NCBI RefSeq assembly: GCF_019100565.1
Contig: NZ_JAHRID010000003.1
Location: 248,001 to 312,000 of the forward strand
Length of the DNA: 64,000 bases
Source: Arsukibacterium indicum
Lineage (GTDB): Bacteria > Pseudomonadota > Gammaproteobacteria > Enterobacterales > Alteromonadaceae
Reading direction: 5' to 3'
Shown: positions 1 to 8,776 of the stretch, in pieces
Layout of the letters: each line of letters begins with the position of its first letter
Numbering within the stretch: position 1 is the first letter of the stretch
Notes under the pieces: model-generated
The model's input: only the letters and a program-made list of their open reading frames with translations
Databases searched by the model: none
What the model was told of the DNA's origin: nothing
Position numbers and translations under genes: made by a program

Positions 1-880
1 AGGCATTGTTCACAAAAGTAAGCCGTGAGTTTTTACTTAACCGGCAAATAAATTCTTTCTGGTTTTGGACAATATCGCGATAGCGCTGTTCTGCCGTTAT
101 CAGTCGCTGCAATACCGCTTTAAATTCTGACAGATCATGGCATACCCCAACAAAAACCCGCCCCTGCTCGGTAACTGATTCACCTACCGACAAATGCATA
201 GGAAATACCGTGCCATCTTTGCGCTGTGCCTGCACATCGCGGCCAATACCAATAATTTTTGCTTTACCGCTGACTTTGTAATTATCAATAAAACTATCGT
301 GCTGGCCTGCGTGTTGTTGTGTCATCAGCATGCTGACATTCTGGCCGATCACTTCTTGTTTTTTATAACCAAACAACTGTTCTGCGCCGCGGTTAAAGCT
401 TTGCACTATGCCAAACTCATCAATTGAAATAATGCCATCAACGGCGGCCTCCAGCAGCGCATCCTGTACCGACAATACCTTTAAATGCGCTTTGACACTG
501 GCCTGGTAGGCGGTCAGGTCATGGCAAATACCGACAAAATAGCTTTTACCATTGGTTTTTGACTCGCCAACAGACAAGTGCATCGGAAATATAGACCCAT
601 CCTTGCGTTTACCCTGCACATCACGGCCAATGCCAATAATTTTTGCCGGCTTTTTATCCTTAATATAATTCTTAAGATAGCTGTCGTGCTCGCCGTGAAA
701 AGGTTCAGGCATCAGCAAGCGTACATTCTGTCCGACACATTCTGCGGAACTGTAACCAAATAGTTTTTCTGCGGAAGGTGAGAAAAAACAGATTAGTCCT
801 TGTTGATCAATCACAATAATGGCATCAACTGCCGATTGTACAATGGCGTCCTGTAACTGACTCAGCTCAAACGTATCCAT
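1..880 (-). CDS. Multi-PAS sensory protein, C-terminal part outside the window
   Basis: An uninterrupted minus-strand frame runs from ATG at 880-878 to the left edge, about 293 codons, with no stop. The translation holds two closely related PAS domains (roughly residues 8-120 and 130-250), each with a GRDVQ.KRKDG/AQRKDG segment and FPMHLSVGES, then the start of a third (near AEQRYRDIVQNQKEF). This FixL-like PAS pattern is usual in oxygen, redox or ligand sensors attached to histidine kinases or diguanylate cyclases. The output domain lies beyond the edge, so enzyme class cannot be decided. An AAGG sits about 10 bases before the ATG. The tandem PAS copies are similar enough to suggest internal duplication. 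Confidence 0.8.
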   Translation of the reverse strand, partial: MDTFELSQLQDAIVQSAVDAIIVIDQQGLICFFSPSAEKLFGYSSAECVGQNVRLLMPEPFHGEHDSYLKNYIKDKKPAKIIGIGRDVQGKRKDGSIFPMHLSVGESKTNGKSYFVGICHDLTAYQASVKAHLKVLSVQDALLEAAVDGIISIDEFGIVQSFNRGAEQLFGYKKQEVIGQNVSMLMTQQHAGQHDSFIDNYKVSGKAKIIGIGRDVQAQRKDGTVFPMHLSVGESVTEQGRVFVGVCHDLSEFKAVLQRLITAEQRYRDIVQNQKEFICRLSKNSRLTFVNNA

Positions 881-1237
881 ACTCTAAGTAACCTTTATAA
901 GGCAAGCCACACTACAAACTGACATCAAAATTTAGTGGTGCATTGACAATTACCACAACTGTAGAAGCTACACTCACTTTTTTCCATCACAAATACCTAA
1001 AAAAGGTATCCCCAAAGCGGCATCTGAAAAAATGGTGTCAGCACTTGTTAAAAGCAGGATACTGAAAATCACTTAATGTTAAAGCCAAAAACACTGGCAA
1101 CAGCCCGCCAGGCTGCTTCTGAAAGGATCAAAAAGTTCCCATACTATGCCAGAAGTCATAGCTTAAAAAGTGACTTTTGACACTAACCGCGTTTCCACTG
1201 GCTTGTTAAGCTGAATAAAACACACAGAGGAAACACC
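881..1237. other. Intergenic region between divergent genes, no gene seen
   Basis: About 357 bases separate the divergently transcribed PAS protein and TPR protein. I see no convincing ORF and no strong hairpin. A TTGACA hexamer at 942-947 has no well-spaced -10 match. The stretch presumably holds both promoters. Confidence 0.4.
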
Positions 1238-2128
1238 ATGCGACTTTCATACATCTTTTTGGCACTTGCAATTACCGCAACAGCAAGCTTTGCTGGTGCT
1301 GCCGCTGCCGAAAACCCGGCCGAATTACAACAAGCTAAAGCCGTTATGGCGACAGATCTTGATGCCGCTGAAAAGCATATTGAAAAAGCCCTGGCTAAAG
1401 CACCAAACAATGCAGAAGTGCAATTTCTGTGTGGCCGCATTATGGGGCAACAAGCTGAAAACGCAATTTTCTCCGCACTTAGCTACGCGAAAAAGTCATT
1501 ACGCTGTTTAGAGCAGGCGGTAGCGTTACAACCGGAAAATACCACCTATCGTAAAGGGTTGATGTCATTTTATCTTGGCGCCCCCGGCATTGCCGGTGGG
1601 GATAAACAGCTTGCCTGGCAAGAAGCAGAGCAGATAGCCCAGCTAAATGCGTTGCAGGGTACTTTGGCTAAACTTAGTTACTACCGCCAGACAGAGCAAA
1701 CGGAGCAACACCAGCAGTTGCTGGCGCAAAGCGCTCAGAAATATCCAGAGCAAGCTGAATTGCATTATCGCCATGGCTTAGTTTTGCAGGAGAACAAGCA
1801 ATACACCGACGCTTTTACTGCTTTTACTGCAGCTACTCAGGCGCCGCACGATGAGGAAGCCATTTACCAATTTAATGCCTGGTATCAAATTGGCCGCACC
1901 GCACTATTTAGCGAACAGCAGCTGGAAAAAGGTATTCAGGCGCTAAACCATTATATTGCGCAGGCACCAAAGGCAGATAATTTACCTGATATGGCATGGG
2001 CACATTTTCGTCTGGCGCAATTACACAAGCTCAATGACAACAACAGCATGATGCAGCAACATCTTACTCAGGCTGGCGACACTAATGATAAGGAACTGCA
2101 ACGTGAAATCAAACGACTACAACGCTAA
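1238..2128 (+). CDS. Secreted TPR-repeat protein
   Basis: This 296-residue protein begins with a clear signal peptide (hydrophobic core residues 5-20, Ala-rich cleavage region AGAAAAEN). The rest is helical with TPR-type repeats: one near residues 40-75 (AEKHIEKALAKAPNNAEVQF), one near 85-105, and further repeats at 150-200 and 225-285. The segment FYLGAPGIAGGD is a recognisable block in periplasmic TPR proteins of this kind. No catalytic motif is seen, so the role is probably protein-protein interaction in the periplasm. The ATG at 1238 follows AGAGGAAA at good spacing. Its last bases overlap the start region of the next gene, suggesting co-translation. Confidence 0.8.
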   Translation: MRLSYIFLALAITATASFAGAAAAENPAELQQAKAVMATDLDAAEKHIEKALAKAPNNAEVQFLCGRIMGQQAENAIFSALSYAKKSLRCLEQAVALQPENTTYRKGLMSFYLGAPGIAGGDKQLAWQEAEQIAQLNALQGTLAKLSYYRQTEQTEQHQQLLAQSAQKYPEQAELHYRHGLVLQENKQYTDAFTAFTAATQAPHDEEAIYQFNAWYQIGRTALFSEQQLEKGIQALNHYIAQAPKADNLPDMAWAHFRLAQLHKLNDNNSMMQQHLTQAGDTNDKELQREIKRLQR

Positions 2129-2789
2129 ACAAGCATCAGAGCAAGCCGGTTTGCTTGTCACGGCCGCGCTGCTAATATTTTTGCTGATGGAATTACCGGT
2201 AAGGCTTTGGTTACAACCGGATCCATGGCTGTTGAATGCTCAGCACTGGTATTTCGGCCAACCGCTGCGTCTGCTGACAGAACTGGCACTGGTTATGCTC
2301 CTGTTAGTTGCTGTAAAGTTGATCTATCCAACGACTCTTAAGCTGCAACGCAACCAAACCAAGCTGCTACTGGGCTGCATGCTGGTCAGCGCCATGTTAT
2401 TTAGCCTGCTTGAAGCAGAGCAATTGTTAAACAGCTTTTCTGCCGGCTTGTGGCTTTGGCTGGCCTGGTTTGTAACCGGCTTCTGTATTGGCGTTGGCCA
2501 GGAGTTGTTGTATCGCGGGTTATTATTTAGCAGCTTAACCCGCTTTATGTCAGTAACACTTGCCGGTGCTGTAACAACATTGGCCTTTGTTATAGCGCCA
2601 TTGCACTCAGTAAGGTTATGGCAATATCTGCAACAAGAACACTATACTGTGGTGGCTTTGCTAATCGGCATTTACGTTGCTGCCAGTATATTTTTTCAGT
2701 GGCTGCGCAACCATACCGGCAACGTTACCGTGCCAGCACTAGTGCATGGTGTGGGCAATGCAATCACCTGGGTCGCAGTATTTGCATGA
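2103..2789 (+). CDS. CPBP-family intramembrane metalloprotease-like protein
   Basis: This is a hydrophobic protein of about 228 residues with six or so membrane segments. It carries the CPBP/CAAX-protease signature: GQELLYRGLLF in place of the usual EExxxR, a later APLHS, and a C-terminal HGVGNAITW (HxxxN). The family cleaves or handles membrane substrates, including prenylated proteins and bacteriocin-immunity roles. The first glutamate of EExxxR is Gln here, so activity may be altered. I choose GTG at 2103 because AAGGA lies eight bases upstream; an in-frame ATG at 2085 would lengthen the overlap. Either start overlaps the upstream TPR gene, so the two are probably co-expressed. Confidence 0.75.
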   Translation: MKSNDYNAKQASEQAGLLVTAALLIFLLMELPVRLWLQPDPWLLNAQHWYFGQPLRLLTELALVMLLLVAVKLIYPTTLKLQRNQTKLLLGCMLVSAMLFSLLEAEQLLNSFSAGLWLWLAWFVTGFCIGVGQELLYRGLLFSSLTRFMSVTLAGAVTTLAFVIAPLHSVRLWQYLQQEHYTVVALLIGIYVAASIFFQWLRNHTGNVTVPALVHGVGNAITWVAVFA

Positions 2790-2923
2790 ACCTTATGTGC
2801 AATAGGTTGAGTAGTTCACCGGGGAATGCCAGCTAAAATATTTTTATAATAACAGCTCCAACGCCTTGTTCCGCACGTAAGCTATACCCAAAGCATAACA
2901 ACAATATTAGCAGAGACGAATTT

Positions 2924-3295
2924 ATGATTAGTTACGTAACCCTGGGTGTAAATGACTTAACCACAGCCAAAGCCTTTTATGGCGAATTACTGGGCGAATT
3001 AGGCTGCAAAAGCTTATTGGATATGGGCCGTATTGCCTTTTTCGGCAAAAGCATGGCGCAACCTATGTTGGCAGTATGTGAGCCTTTTAACAAACAACCG
3101 GCTAGTCCGGGTAATGGCAATATGGTGTCGTTTCAACCTGGTAGCAAAGAAAAAGTCGATGCGCTTTACCACAAAGCTATTGCATTAGGTGCCAGCTGCG
3201 ATGGTGCTCCGGGCCAACGCATTGAAAACACTTTTTACGGTGCTTACGTGAAAGACATTGATGGCAATAAACTGTGCTTCTGTCATTTTGGTTAA
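2924..3295 (+). CDS. VOC-family (glyoxalase/dioxygenase fold) protein
   Basis: This 123-residue protein has a single vicinal-oxygen-chelate module: MISYVTLGVNDLTTAKAFY at the N-terminus and a C-terminal FYGAYVKDIDGNKLCFCHF. Such small VOC proteins are dimers annotated as glyoxalase/bleomycin-resistance-like; the substrate cannot be read from sequence. GAGACGAA precedes the ATG. The gene ends 13 bases before the cupin gene and probably shares its transcript, as does the small DUF2805 gene after it. Confidence 0.8.
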   Translation: MISYVTLGVNDLTTAKAFYGELLGELGCKSLLDMGRIAFFGKSMAQPMLAVCEPFNKQPASPGNGNMVSFQPGSKEKVDALYHKAIALGASCDGAPGQRIENTFYGAYVKDIDGNKLCFCHFG

Positions 3296-3308
3296 GGGTT
3301 AACCGGTA

Positions 3309-4016
3309 ATGCAGTTAAACAGCGACTTTAGTCAGCGCGCCATAATATTACCTGCGGAATATCATTTTGTTGCGTCGCCACTTGCCGGTGTCAGTCGGAT
3401 GATGCTGGACCGCGCCGGGGGCGAAGTGGCCCGCGCTACCAGTATTGTCCGCTATGCTGCAGGTAGCGGCTATAGCAGCCATACCCATGAGGGCGGCGAG
3501 GAAATACTGGTGCTGGAAGGCGTATTCAGTGATGAACACGGCGATTACCCGGCAGGCACTTATCTGAGAAACCCTCCAGGGACGTCGCATCAACCTTTCT
3601 CGCGCGAAGGCTGTACTTTATTGGTTAAGCTGTGGCAATTTGCCGCTGACGATTCTGAGCAACTGGTAATGAACACCAAAGCGCTAAGCTGGCGTCAGGG
3701 TCTGGTACCCGGATTGTCAGTCATGCCGCTACACGAGCATAATGGCGTCAGCACCGCGTTGGTGCGCTGGGCGGCTAACACCCGCTTTAATCGTCATATT
3801 CATGTTGGCGGGGAAGAGATACTGGTACTCGAAGGCCTGTTTCGCGACGAGCACGGCGAATACCCTGCTGGCAGCTGGCTACGTAACCCTCGTTACAGCG
3901 AACATACCCCTTTTACCGGGCCAGAAGGCGCACTGATTTATGTCAAAGTCGGTCATCTTGGCGCAGGTTTGCTGGGCGATAAGTTTATTGCAGATCCACA
4001 GGAAACCACGCTATGA
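3309..4016 (+). CDS. Double-cupin ChrR-like protein
   Basis: This 235-residue protein contains two homologous cupin modules. Module one has SSHTHEGGEEILVLEG and YPAGTYLRNPPGTSHQPF; module two has NRHIHVGGEEILVLEG and YPAGSWLRNPRYSEHTPF. The HxH...E arrangement is the metal site of ChrR-type cupins, best known as the C-terminal domain of the anti-sigma factor ChrR that responds to singlet oxygen or peroxides. No N-terminal zinc anti-sigma domain is present, so a stand-alone metal-binding, oxidative-stress-related protein is a better reading than an anti-sigma factor. Its stop overlaps the next start (ATGA), implying translational coupling with the DUF2805 protein. Confidence 0.8.
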   Translation: MQLNSDFSQRAIILPAEYHFVASPLAGVSRMMLDRAGGEVARATSIVRYAAGSGYSSHTHEGGEEILVLEGVFSDEHGDYPAGTYLRNPPGTSHQPFSREGCTLLVKLWQFAADDSEQLVMNTKALSWRQGLVPGLSVMPLHEHNGVSTALVRWAANTRFNRHIHVGGEEILVLEGLFRDEHGEYPAGSWLRNPRYSEHTPFTGPEGALIYVKVGHLGAGLLGDKFIADPQETTL

Positions 4017-4267
4017 GCACTGAATTACATGCTGCGGACCTGTCACGTATTATTGAAATGGCCTGGGAAGACAGAACGCCGTTTGAAGCGATACAACAGC
4101 TGTATGGCTTAAGCGAACCTGCAGTAATAAAATTAATGCGGCGTGAGCTAAAGCCAGGTTCTTTCCGACTATGGCGGGCCCGGGTCAGCGGCCGTACCAC
4201 CAAGCATCTTAAACTGCGTAATCCGGCAATAAGCCGGGCGTATTGCCCTACTCAGTATAAGCGTTGA
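4013..4267 (+). CDS. DUF2805 / TIGR03643 small protein
   Basis: This 84-residue protein matches the DUF2805 pattern: LSRIIEMAWEDRTPFEAIQ, then GLSEPAVIKLMRRELKPGSF and RLWRARVSGRTTKH. The predicted fold is a helical, HTH-like bundle of unknown function. Such genes are often found near photolyase/cryptochrome-type and light- or singlet-oxygen-response genes. That agrees with the ChrR-type double cupin with which it overlaps by four bases. It is basic at its C-terminus and has no catalytic motif. Confidence 0.8.
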   Translation: MSTELHAADLSRIIEMAWEDRTPFEAIQQLYGLSEPAVIKLMRRELKPGSFRLWRARVSGRTTKHLKLRNPAISRAYCPTQYKR

Positions 4268-4414
4268 GCAAAGGCATAACACTTTGCAAATTATCATGGT
4301 CACCTGCCAATAGTTAACCCAGATCAAGCATTGCCATGTTTGTTATTTTTACACTTCGCTTTTAGATTCCATCATGCTAATGTTCGGCTGAACCTACAAG
4401 CGGAACATAAGTAA

Positions 4415-5587
4415 ATGGATATACTTACTCTTACCATCGTTAATCTGTTTATTGCCGGCGGTGCAGGCGCCTTATTCTGGCTGCTTTATCTGGCAGATAA
4501 GTCACAGCAACATTTACTGTATTGGGCCATTGCCGCCAGTTGTATGCTGGTCAGCTCAACATTAAGCACTTTGTTTCATTTTGGGTTATCACTGCCATAC
4601 TGGTTAACACCGGCGTTAGGCAACACCCTTATAGTAAGTTTACACCTGACCTTGCTGGCAGGCTTATATCAGTATTTCCGGCTTAGTGTAAAACTGCGGT
4701 GGTTTGTCAGTGTCATAATCATAGTTTTCGCGATGCATTTTAGTGACTTTGCCCAGCAGGCAACTGCCAACCGCCTATTTCTAAATTTTCCATTGATAAT
4801 CATTATCAATTTTTTTGGCCTGCACCTTCTGTTCAGGCAACGCCATACGGCATTAAATGGTATTTATCTGGTGCTAAAACTTGCCTTTGTGTTAAACATT
4901 ACGCAAATGAGCCTGCGATTCCTGTTGCTGCTGTCAGACAAATGGCAACTAGGCTTATTCAGCAACCCAGACTTTATTCACAATATTGGCTTTTTTGGCC
5001 TGACCTCATTCGCGTTGTTAATATTTGGCAGCAGTATATTACTGGTATACCGGCAGCAACAGCTGACTTTGCAGCAATATTCAGAGCGAGATGCGTTAAC
5101 GGGTTTACTAAACCGGCGCGTCATGGAGCAGAAAATCAGCGCAGAACTGGATCGGTGTCACAGGCAAGCCAGACCATGCAGCCTGGTTATATTTGATCTT
5201 GACCATTTTAAACAGGTTAATGATGCACATGGTCATCTTGCAGGCGATGCTGCACTTTGCCATGTTGCCGCAATCACTTCGGCCCAGTTGCGAAGCTATG
5301 ACTTGTTCTTCCGGTATGGTGGTGAAGAATTTGTGGTGTGCTTACCCGATACTGATGCCACTGCCGCCAAACATGTAGCCAACCGTATCAGACGCGCGAT
5401 AGAGAGCTCAGTGCCAGTGCACTATCCCGAACTCAAGCTTACCATTAGTGCCGGGTTGGCCAGCACCCGTCATAACACCAACTTACAGGAACTGTTACTG
5501 CAGGCGGATCAGGCGCTGTATCAGGCTAAAAACACCGGCCGTAATCAAATATGCTCTTTTGCAACGTTGGCAACACCAGGACACTGA
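4415..5587 (+). CDS. Membrane-bound diguanylate cyclase (GGEEF)
   Basis: The N-terminal 215 residues hold six to seven membrane helices; the C-terminal 170 residues are a GGDEF domain. Visible motifs are RDALTGLLNRRVME, FDLDHFKQVNDAHGHLAGD and the active-site loop YGGEEFV, followed by ISAGLAS and ADQALYQAKNTGRN. An RSYD sequence five residues before GGEEF is a canonical inhibitory I-site (RxxD). The enzyme should make cyclic di-GMP from two GTP at the inner membrane and be product-inhibited. No recognised periplasmic ligand domain is present; the membrane bundle probably senses the signal. It stands alone, convergent with the glutaminase gene. Confidence 0.88.
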   Translation: MDILTLTIVNLFIAGGAGALFWLLYLADKSQQHLLYWAIAASCMLVSSTLSTLFHFGLSLPYWLTPALGNTLIVSLHLTLLAGLYQYFRLSVKLRWFVSVIIIVFAMHFSDFAQQATANRLFLNFPLIIIINFFGLHLLFRQRHTALNGIYLVLKLAFVLNITQMSLRFLLLLSDKWQLGLFSNPDFIHNIGFFGLTSFALLIFGSSILLVYRQQQLTLQQYSERDALTGLLNRRVMEQKISAELDRCHRQARPCSLVIFDLDHFKQVNDAHGHLAGDAALCHVAAITSAQLRSYDLFFRYGGEEFVVCLPDTDATAAKHVANRIRRAIESSVPVHYPELKLTISAGLASTRHNTNLQELLLQADQALYQAKNTGRNQICSFATLATPGH

Positions 5588-5640
5588 GACAGTTAAGGAT
5601 ACTTAGACAGTTAGTGCCATCTTAACCGCATCAGGCCTGG

Positions 5641-6567
5641 TTAGAACAATGACAGCCCCAGCTCATCTGCCAGGTTGCTGATAAGTTGCATAGCAACTAC
5701 CGAATTACCAAACCGGTTCAGTGGCGGGCTCCAGGCGGTTATCACCCCAAACTGCGGTACGATCGCCACTATTGCGCCGCCCACCCCACTTTTCGCGGGC
5801 AAGCCTACCTTAAAGGCAAATTCACCAGACTGATCATACATACCGCTGGTCGATAAAATGGCATTAACCCGATGGGCATCGCGCCGGCTGCAAATTTGCT
5901 CATTGCTGCCCGGCTGCACCCCACGATTCGCCAGAAACAGCAGGCTTTGCGCCAGTTGTTCACAGTTTATTGCCGTAGCACACTGGTGAAAATAATGCTC
6001 CAGTACCAGCGGCACTTCCGCCTCTATATTACCAAAGCTTTTCATCAGATAGGCCAGTGCTGCGTTACGGTTACCGTGCTCCAGCTCTGACAGGTAAACC
6101 TGCTGATCGGCATAAATGTTTTGCTCGCCGGTAAGCCGGCGTAAAAAGGTTAAAAAGGCCGTTTTGCTGGCAGAATAGTGGCTTACCAGCACATCTGCTA
6201 CCAGAATAGCGCCGGCATTAATCACCGGATTACGCGGAATACCCTTCTCCCACTCCAGCTGCACTATTGAATTAAACGGCTGGCCAGAGGGCTCCATATT
6301 TACCCGTTGCCACAGCTCATCGTCCAGCCGGTTCATTGCCATTACCAGCCCGAATATTTTAGAAATACTCTGCAGGGAAAAATTCAGCCGGGCATCGCCG
6401 GCGCTATGCACCTGACCATCCAGGGTGGCTATCGCTACCGCAGCGTGTTGCGGCGCTACCTGGGCCAGCGCCGGAATATAATTGGCCACTTTCCCCTGAC
6501 TATACAGTGGCCGGCATTGCTCAAGTAACTGCTGCAGCAGCGAGGTTAAATCAGCACTGTGTTTCAT
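5641..6567 (-). CDS. glsA: Glutaminase A
   Basis: This 308-residue serine-dependent glutaminase converts L-glutamine to glutamate and ammonia in the cytoplasm. The beta-lactamase-like fold is shown by the SxxK catalytic pair at Ser67-Lys70 (SISK), by EWEKGIPRNPVINAGAI, and by C-terminal KSGVGGAIVAIVPQFG. Length matches the family. The ATG is at 6567-6565. The gene lies 27 bases downstream of the antiporter gene on the same strand, so the two may be cotranscribed; ammonia and cation/proton handling would both fit pH homeostasis, but that link is inference. Confidence 0.93.
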   Translation of the reverse strand: MKHSADLTSLLQQLLEQCRPLYSQGKVANYIPALAQVAPQHAAVAIATLDGQVHSAGDARLNFSLQSISKIFGLVMAMNRLDDELWQRVNMEPSGQPFNSIVQLEWEKGIPRNPVINAGAILVADVLVSHYSASKTAFLTFLRRLTGEQNIYADQQVYLSELEHGNRNAALAYLMKSFGNIEAEVPLVLEHYFHQCATAINCEQLAQSLLFLANRGVQPGSNEQICSRRDAHRVNAILSTSGMYDQSGEFAFKVGLPAKSGVGGAIVAIVPQFGVITAWSPPLNRFGNSVVAMQLISNLADELGLSLF

Positions 6568-6594
6568 TTGCTGCGCCTTGTCCGTTGTATTTTG

Positions 6595-8442
6595 TCATGA
6601 TTTTAACATCGCTGGTTCCGCTGCTGGATCGTCTGCTTTATCGCCAGCAGACACTGCTTTACTTTCAGCCGCGAAATACAACAAGGTCCAGCCTAATGTC
6701 GGTTTAAAACGTTGCTCGCAAGAATATATTTTCAGCTCGCCCTGGGCCGACACACAGCCCAGCAATACCCAGTCTTTACCCAGTTCACCCAGCCTGCTTT
6801 GCAACCTGTCCAAATCAAAATCCTTGCTAAGCCGGGTGGTCTGCACAGTCCAGCCATCGGTCAGACGTTGCTGCAGGGTATAAAAATCGGTGGTTTTCTC
6901 AAACGAAAAATAGCCGCGTTGCTGCACGGTAAGCCGTTTGTGTTTCATATCCGACTCCTGGTGCGGCGCCAGCTGAAAGGTTCGGTGATGGCCAAACTCA
7001 TGGCCCTGTGCTTTGCAAACCAAAGCGTTGTAATAATAATTGTCGGTAGCACATAATAAAAAGCTCAGATGCTCGTCTTCCAGTTCATGCTCAGCATGTT
7101 CAGACAAAATTTCGCCGTAATACACCTTAATGCCGTTCATCCGGATTGGTTTTAAACGTTGATAAGAGCCATCTGCTACCACCACATCTACTTTTAGTTT
7201 TTTTAATGTCTGCGCCAGGGCCAGGGTCCACGGCGATGCGCCGACAATCAGCAGGCCGTTTTCTTCCTTTGCGGCCAGCGACATTTTCTGGGCTAACGGC
7301 GCCAGCGTTAGGCCATGGGCCAATACTGTGACAATAATAATTAAAAATACAATGGGCAGCAGCGCTGCAGCATCCGGATAACCGGCATCGACCAGTGCCG
7401 GCCCAAAAATCCCGGCGGTGGCTGCTGCCACTATGCCGCGGGGCGCGATCCAGGCTAACAGCACTTTATCTTTGCCACGCATTGGTGCGCCAAGAGTTGC
7501 CAGCAAGATACTTAAAGGCCGCACCAGCAATAATACCGCCAGCACAAAAGCCGCAACCCGCCAGTTCAGCAGATCAAGCTGCTCAATATTCAGCTGGGAT
7601 GGAATAACAATAAACAATACCGAGAGCAGTACTACTGTCAGGTTTTCTTTGAACCGGCGCAACGGGTCGCGCTCAACCAGTTTCATATTGCCTATTACCA
7701 ACCCCATAACAGTAACCGTTAGCAAACCCGCCTCGTGCTGGAACTGGTTACTGAGCCAGTAAGCCGCCAATACCCATACCATCAGTAGCGGCGCCTTTAA
7801 ATTCGCAGGCACAGCGCCACGCCGGTACAGCCAGCCTGTTAGCCAGCCACCGGCCCCGCCCAGCACCGCTGCTACGGCAATTGCTGTACCCAACCCCATG
7901 GCGACCTGCGACCAGTCGCTGCCCGCCAGAGTAAAGTACTGAAACGTCAGCACAGCCAGCAATACGCCAACCGGGTCGTTAACAATACCTTCCCATTTAA
8001 GCAGGGAAGATGACTCCCGGTTAAGCCGGGCCTGGTGCAGCAGGGGCAGGATAACCGTCGGCCCGGTTACCACCAGAATGGCGCCCAACACCCAAGACAC
8101 CGGCCAGCTCAGACCGGCAACATAGTGTGCGGCGGCGGCACCAAATACCCAGGCAAGCGGCGGCGCCACCACGGTTAACCGGCCAATACCATGGCCCACC
8201 CGGCGAAATTCACCGAGTTTCAGGTCCATGCCGCCTTCAAACAGAATAATTGCTACGCCCATACCTATCAGCTCAGTCAGCTCAGTTTGCGACATCGCCA
8301 AGTTAATCACACCGGTTACCGGCCCCAGAATAAGACCGGTGGCAATTAAGATAACAATTGCGGGGATCCGGATACGCCAGGCAAGCCATTGACTGGCCAG
8401 GCCGGCACTTAGCATAATCAGCATCAAAGTGGCAGTGTGCAT
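6595..8442 (-). CDS. CPA-type Na+(K+)/H+ antiporter with cytoplasmic nucleotide-binding-like tail
   Basis: This 615-residue protein has about 12-13 membrane helices over residues 1-395. They include the monovalent cation:proton antiporter segments IPAIVILIATGLILGPVTG, FEGGMDLKL and WIAPRGIVAAA. Residues 400-600 form a cytoplasmic tail beginning LLIVGASPWTLALAQTLKK, a Rossmann-like TrkA-N/RCK start that may bind a nucleotide and gate transport. The expected role is export of Na+ or K+ in exchange for protons at the inner membrane. GGAG lies eight bases before the ATG. It precedes glsA on the same strand. Confidence 0.85.
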   Translation of the reverse strand: MHTATLMLIMLSAGLASQWLAWRIRIPAIVILIATGLILGPVTGVINLAMSQTELTELIGMGVAIILFEGGMDLKLGEFRRVGHGIGRLTVVAPPLAWVFGAAAAHYVAGLSWPVSWVLGAILVVTGPTVILPLLHQARLNRESSSLLKWEGIVNDPVGVLLAVLTFQYFTLAGSDWSQVAMGLGTAIAVAAVLGGAGGWLTGWLYRRGAVPANLKAPLLMVWVLAAYWLSNQFQHEAGLLTVTVMGLVIGNMKLVERDPLRRFKENLTVVLLSVLFIVIPSQLNIEQLDLLNWRVAAFVLAVLLLVRPLSILLATLGAPMRGKDKVLLAWIAPRGIVAAATAGIFGPALVDAGYPDAAALLPIVFLIIIVTVLAHGLTLAPLAQKMSLAAKEENGLLIVGASPWTLALAQTLKKLKVDVVVADGSYQRLKPIRMNGIKVYYGEILSEHAEHELEDEHLSFLLCATDNYYYNALVCKAQGHEFGHHRTFQLAPHQESDMKHKRLTVQQRGYFSFEKTTDFYTLQQRLTDGWTVQTTRLSKDFDLDRLQSRLGELGKDWVLLGCVSAQGELKIYSCEQRFKPTLGWTLLYFAAESKAVSAGDKADDPAAEPAMLKS

Positions 8443-8776
8443 AGGATCTCCATCTTCTTCAAAAAAACAACGCCTGCCAGCACAAGTTAATCAGGCTGGT
8501 GAAAAAAAAATTACCTGCTTCTGCTGACAATTTGTCAGGCCAGGTGACGACGTTACTGTGCCCGCTGCACGATGAAACAAACACAGTAACATGTGCATAA
8601 ACAAGAACAAATGAGATTCTGGCAGGCAACTTAGTCTCCGGCCTGCAGCATGAACTCTGCACCACGGCTTAAACTACCCGCCGCGAGCAATAAATAATCG
8701 ATTGCTTTTTGTACAATTGCTAATTATTGTGAAGACGTAACCGAAGTAACATAGTAAACGAAACGTAGTAGAGGTA
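8443..8776. other. Intergenic region between divergent genes
   Basis: These 334 bases separate the antiporter and a secreted protein. A 68-codon minus-strand frame (8459-8665) lacks a ribosome-binding site and any recognisable protein pattern. I see no RNA gene or strong terminator; the stretch probably contains the two divergent promoters. Confidence 0.35.

Noticed and set aside
8459-8665. 68-codon minus-strand frame after the antiporter start
   Set aside because: There is no ribosome site, the composition is odd, and it lies inside the divergent promoter region.
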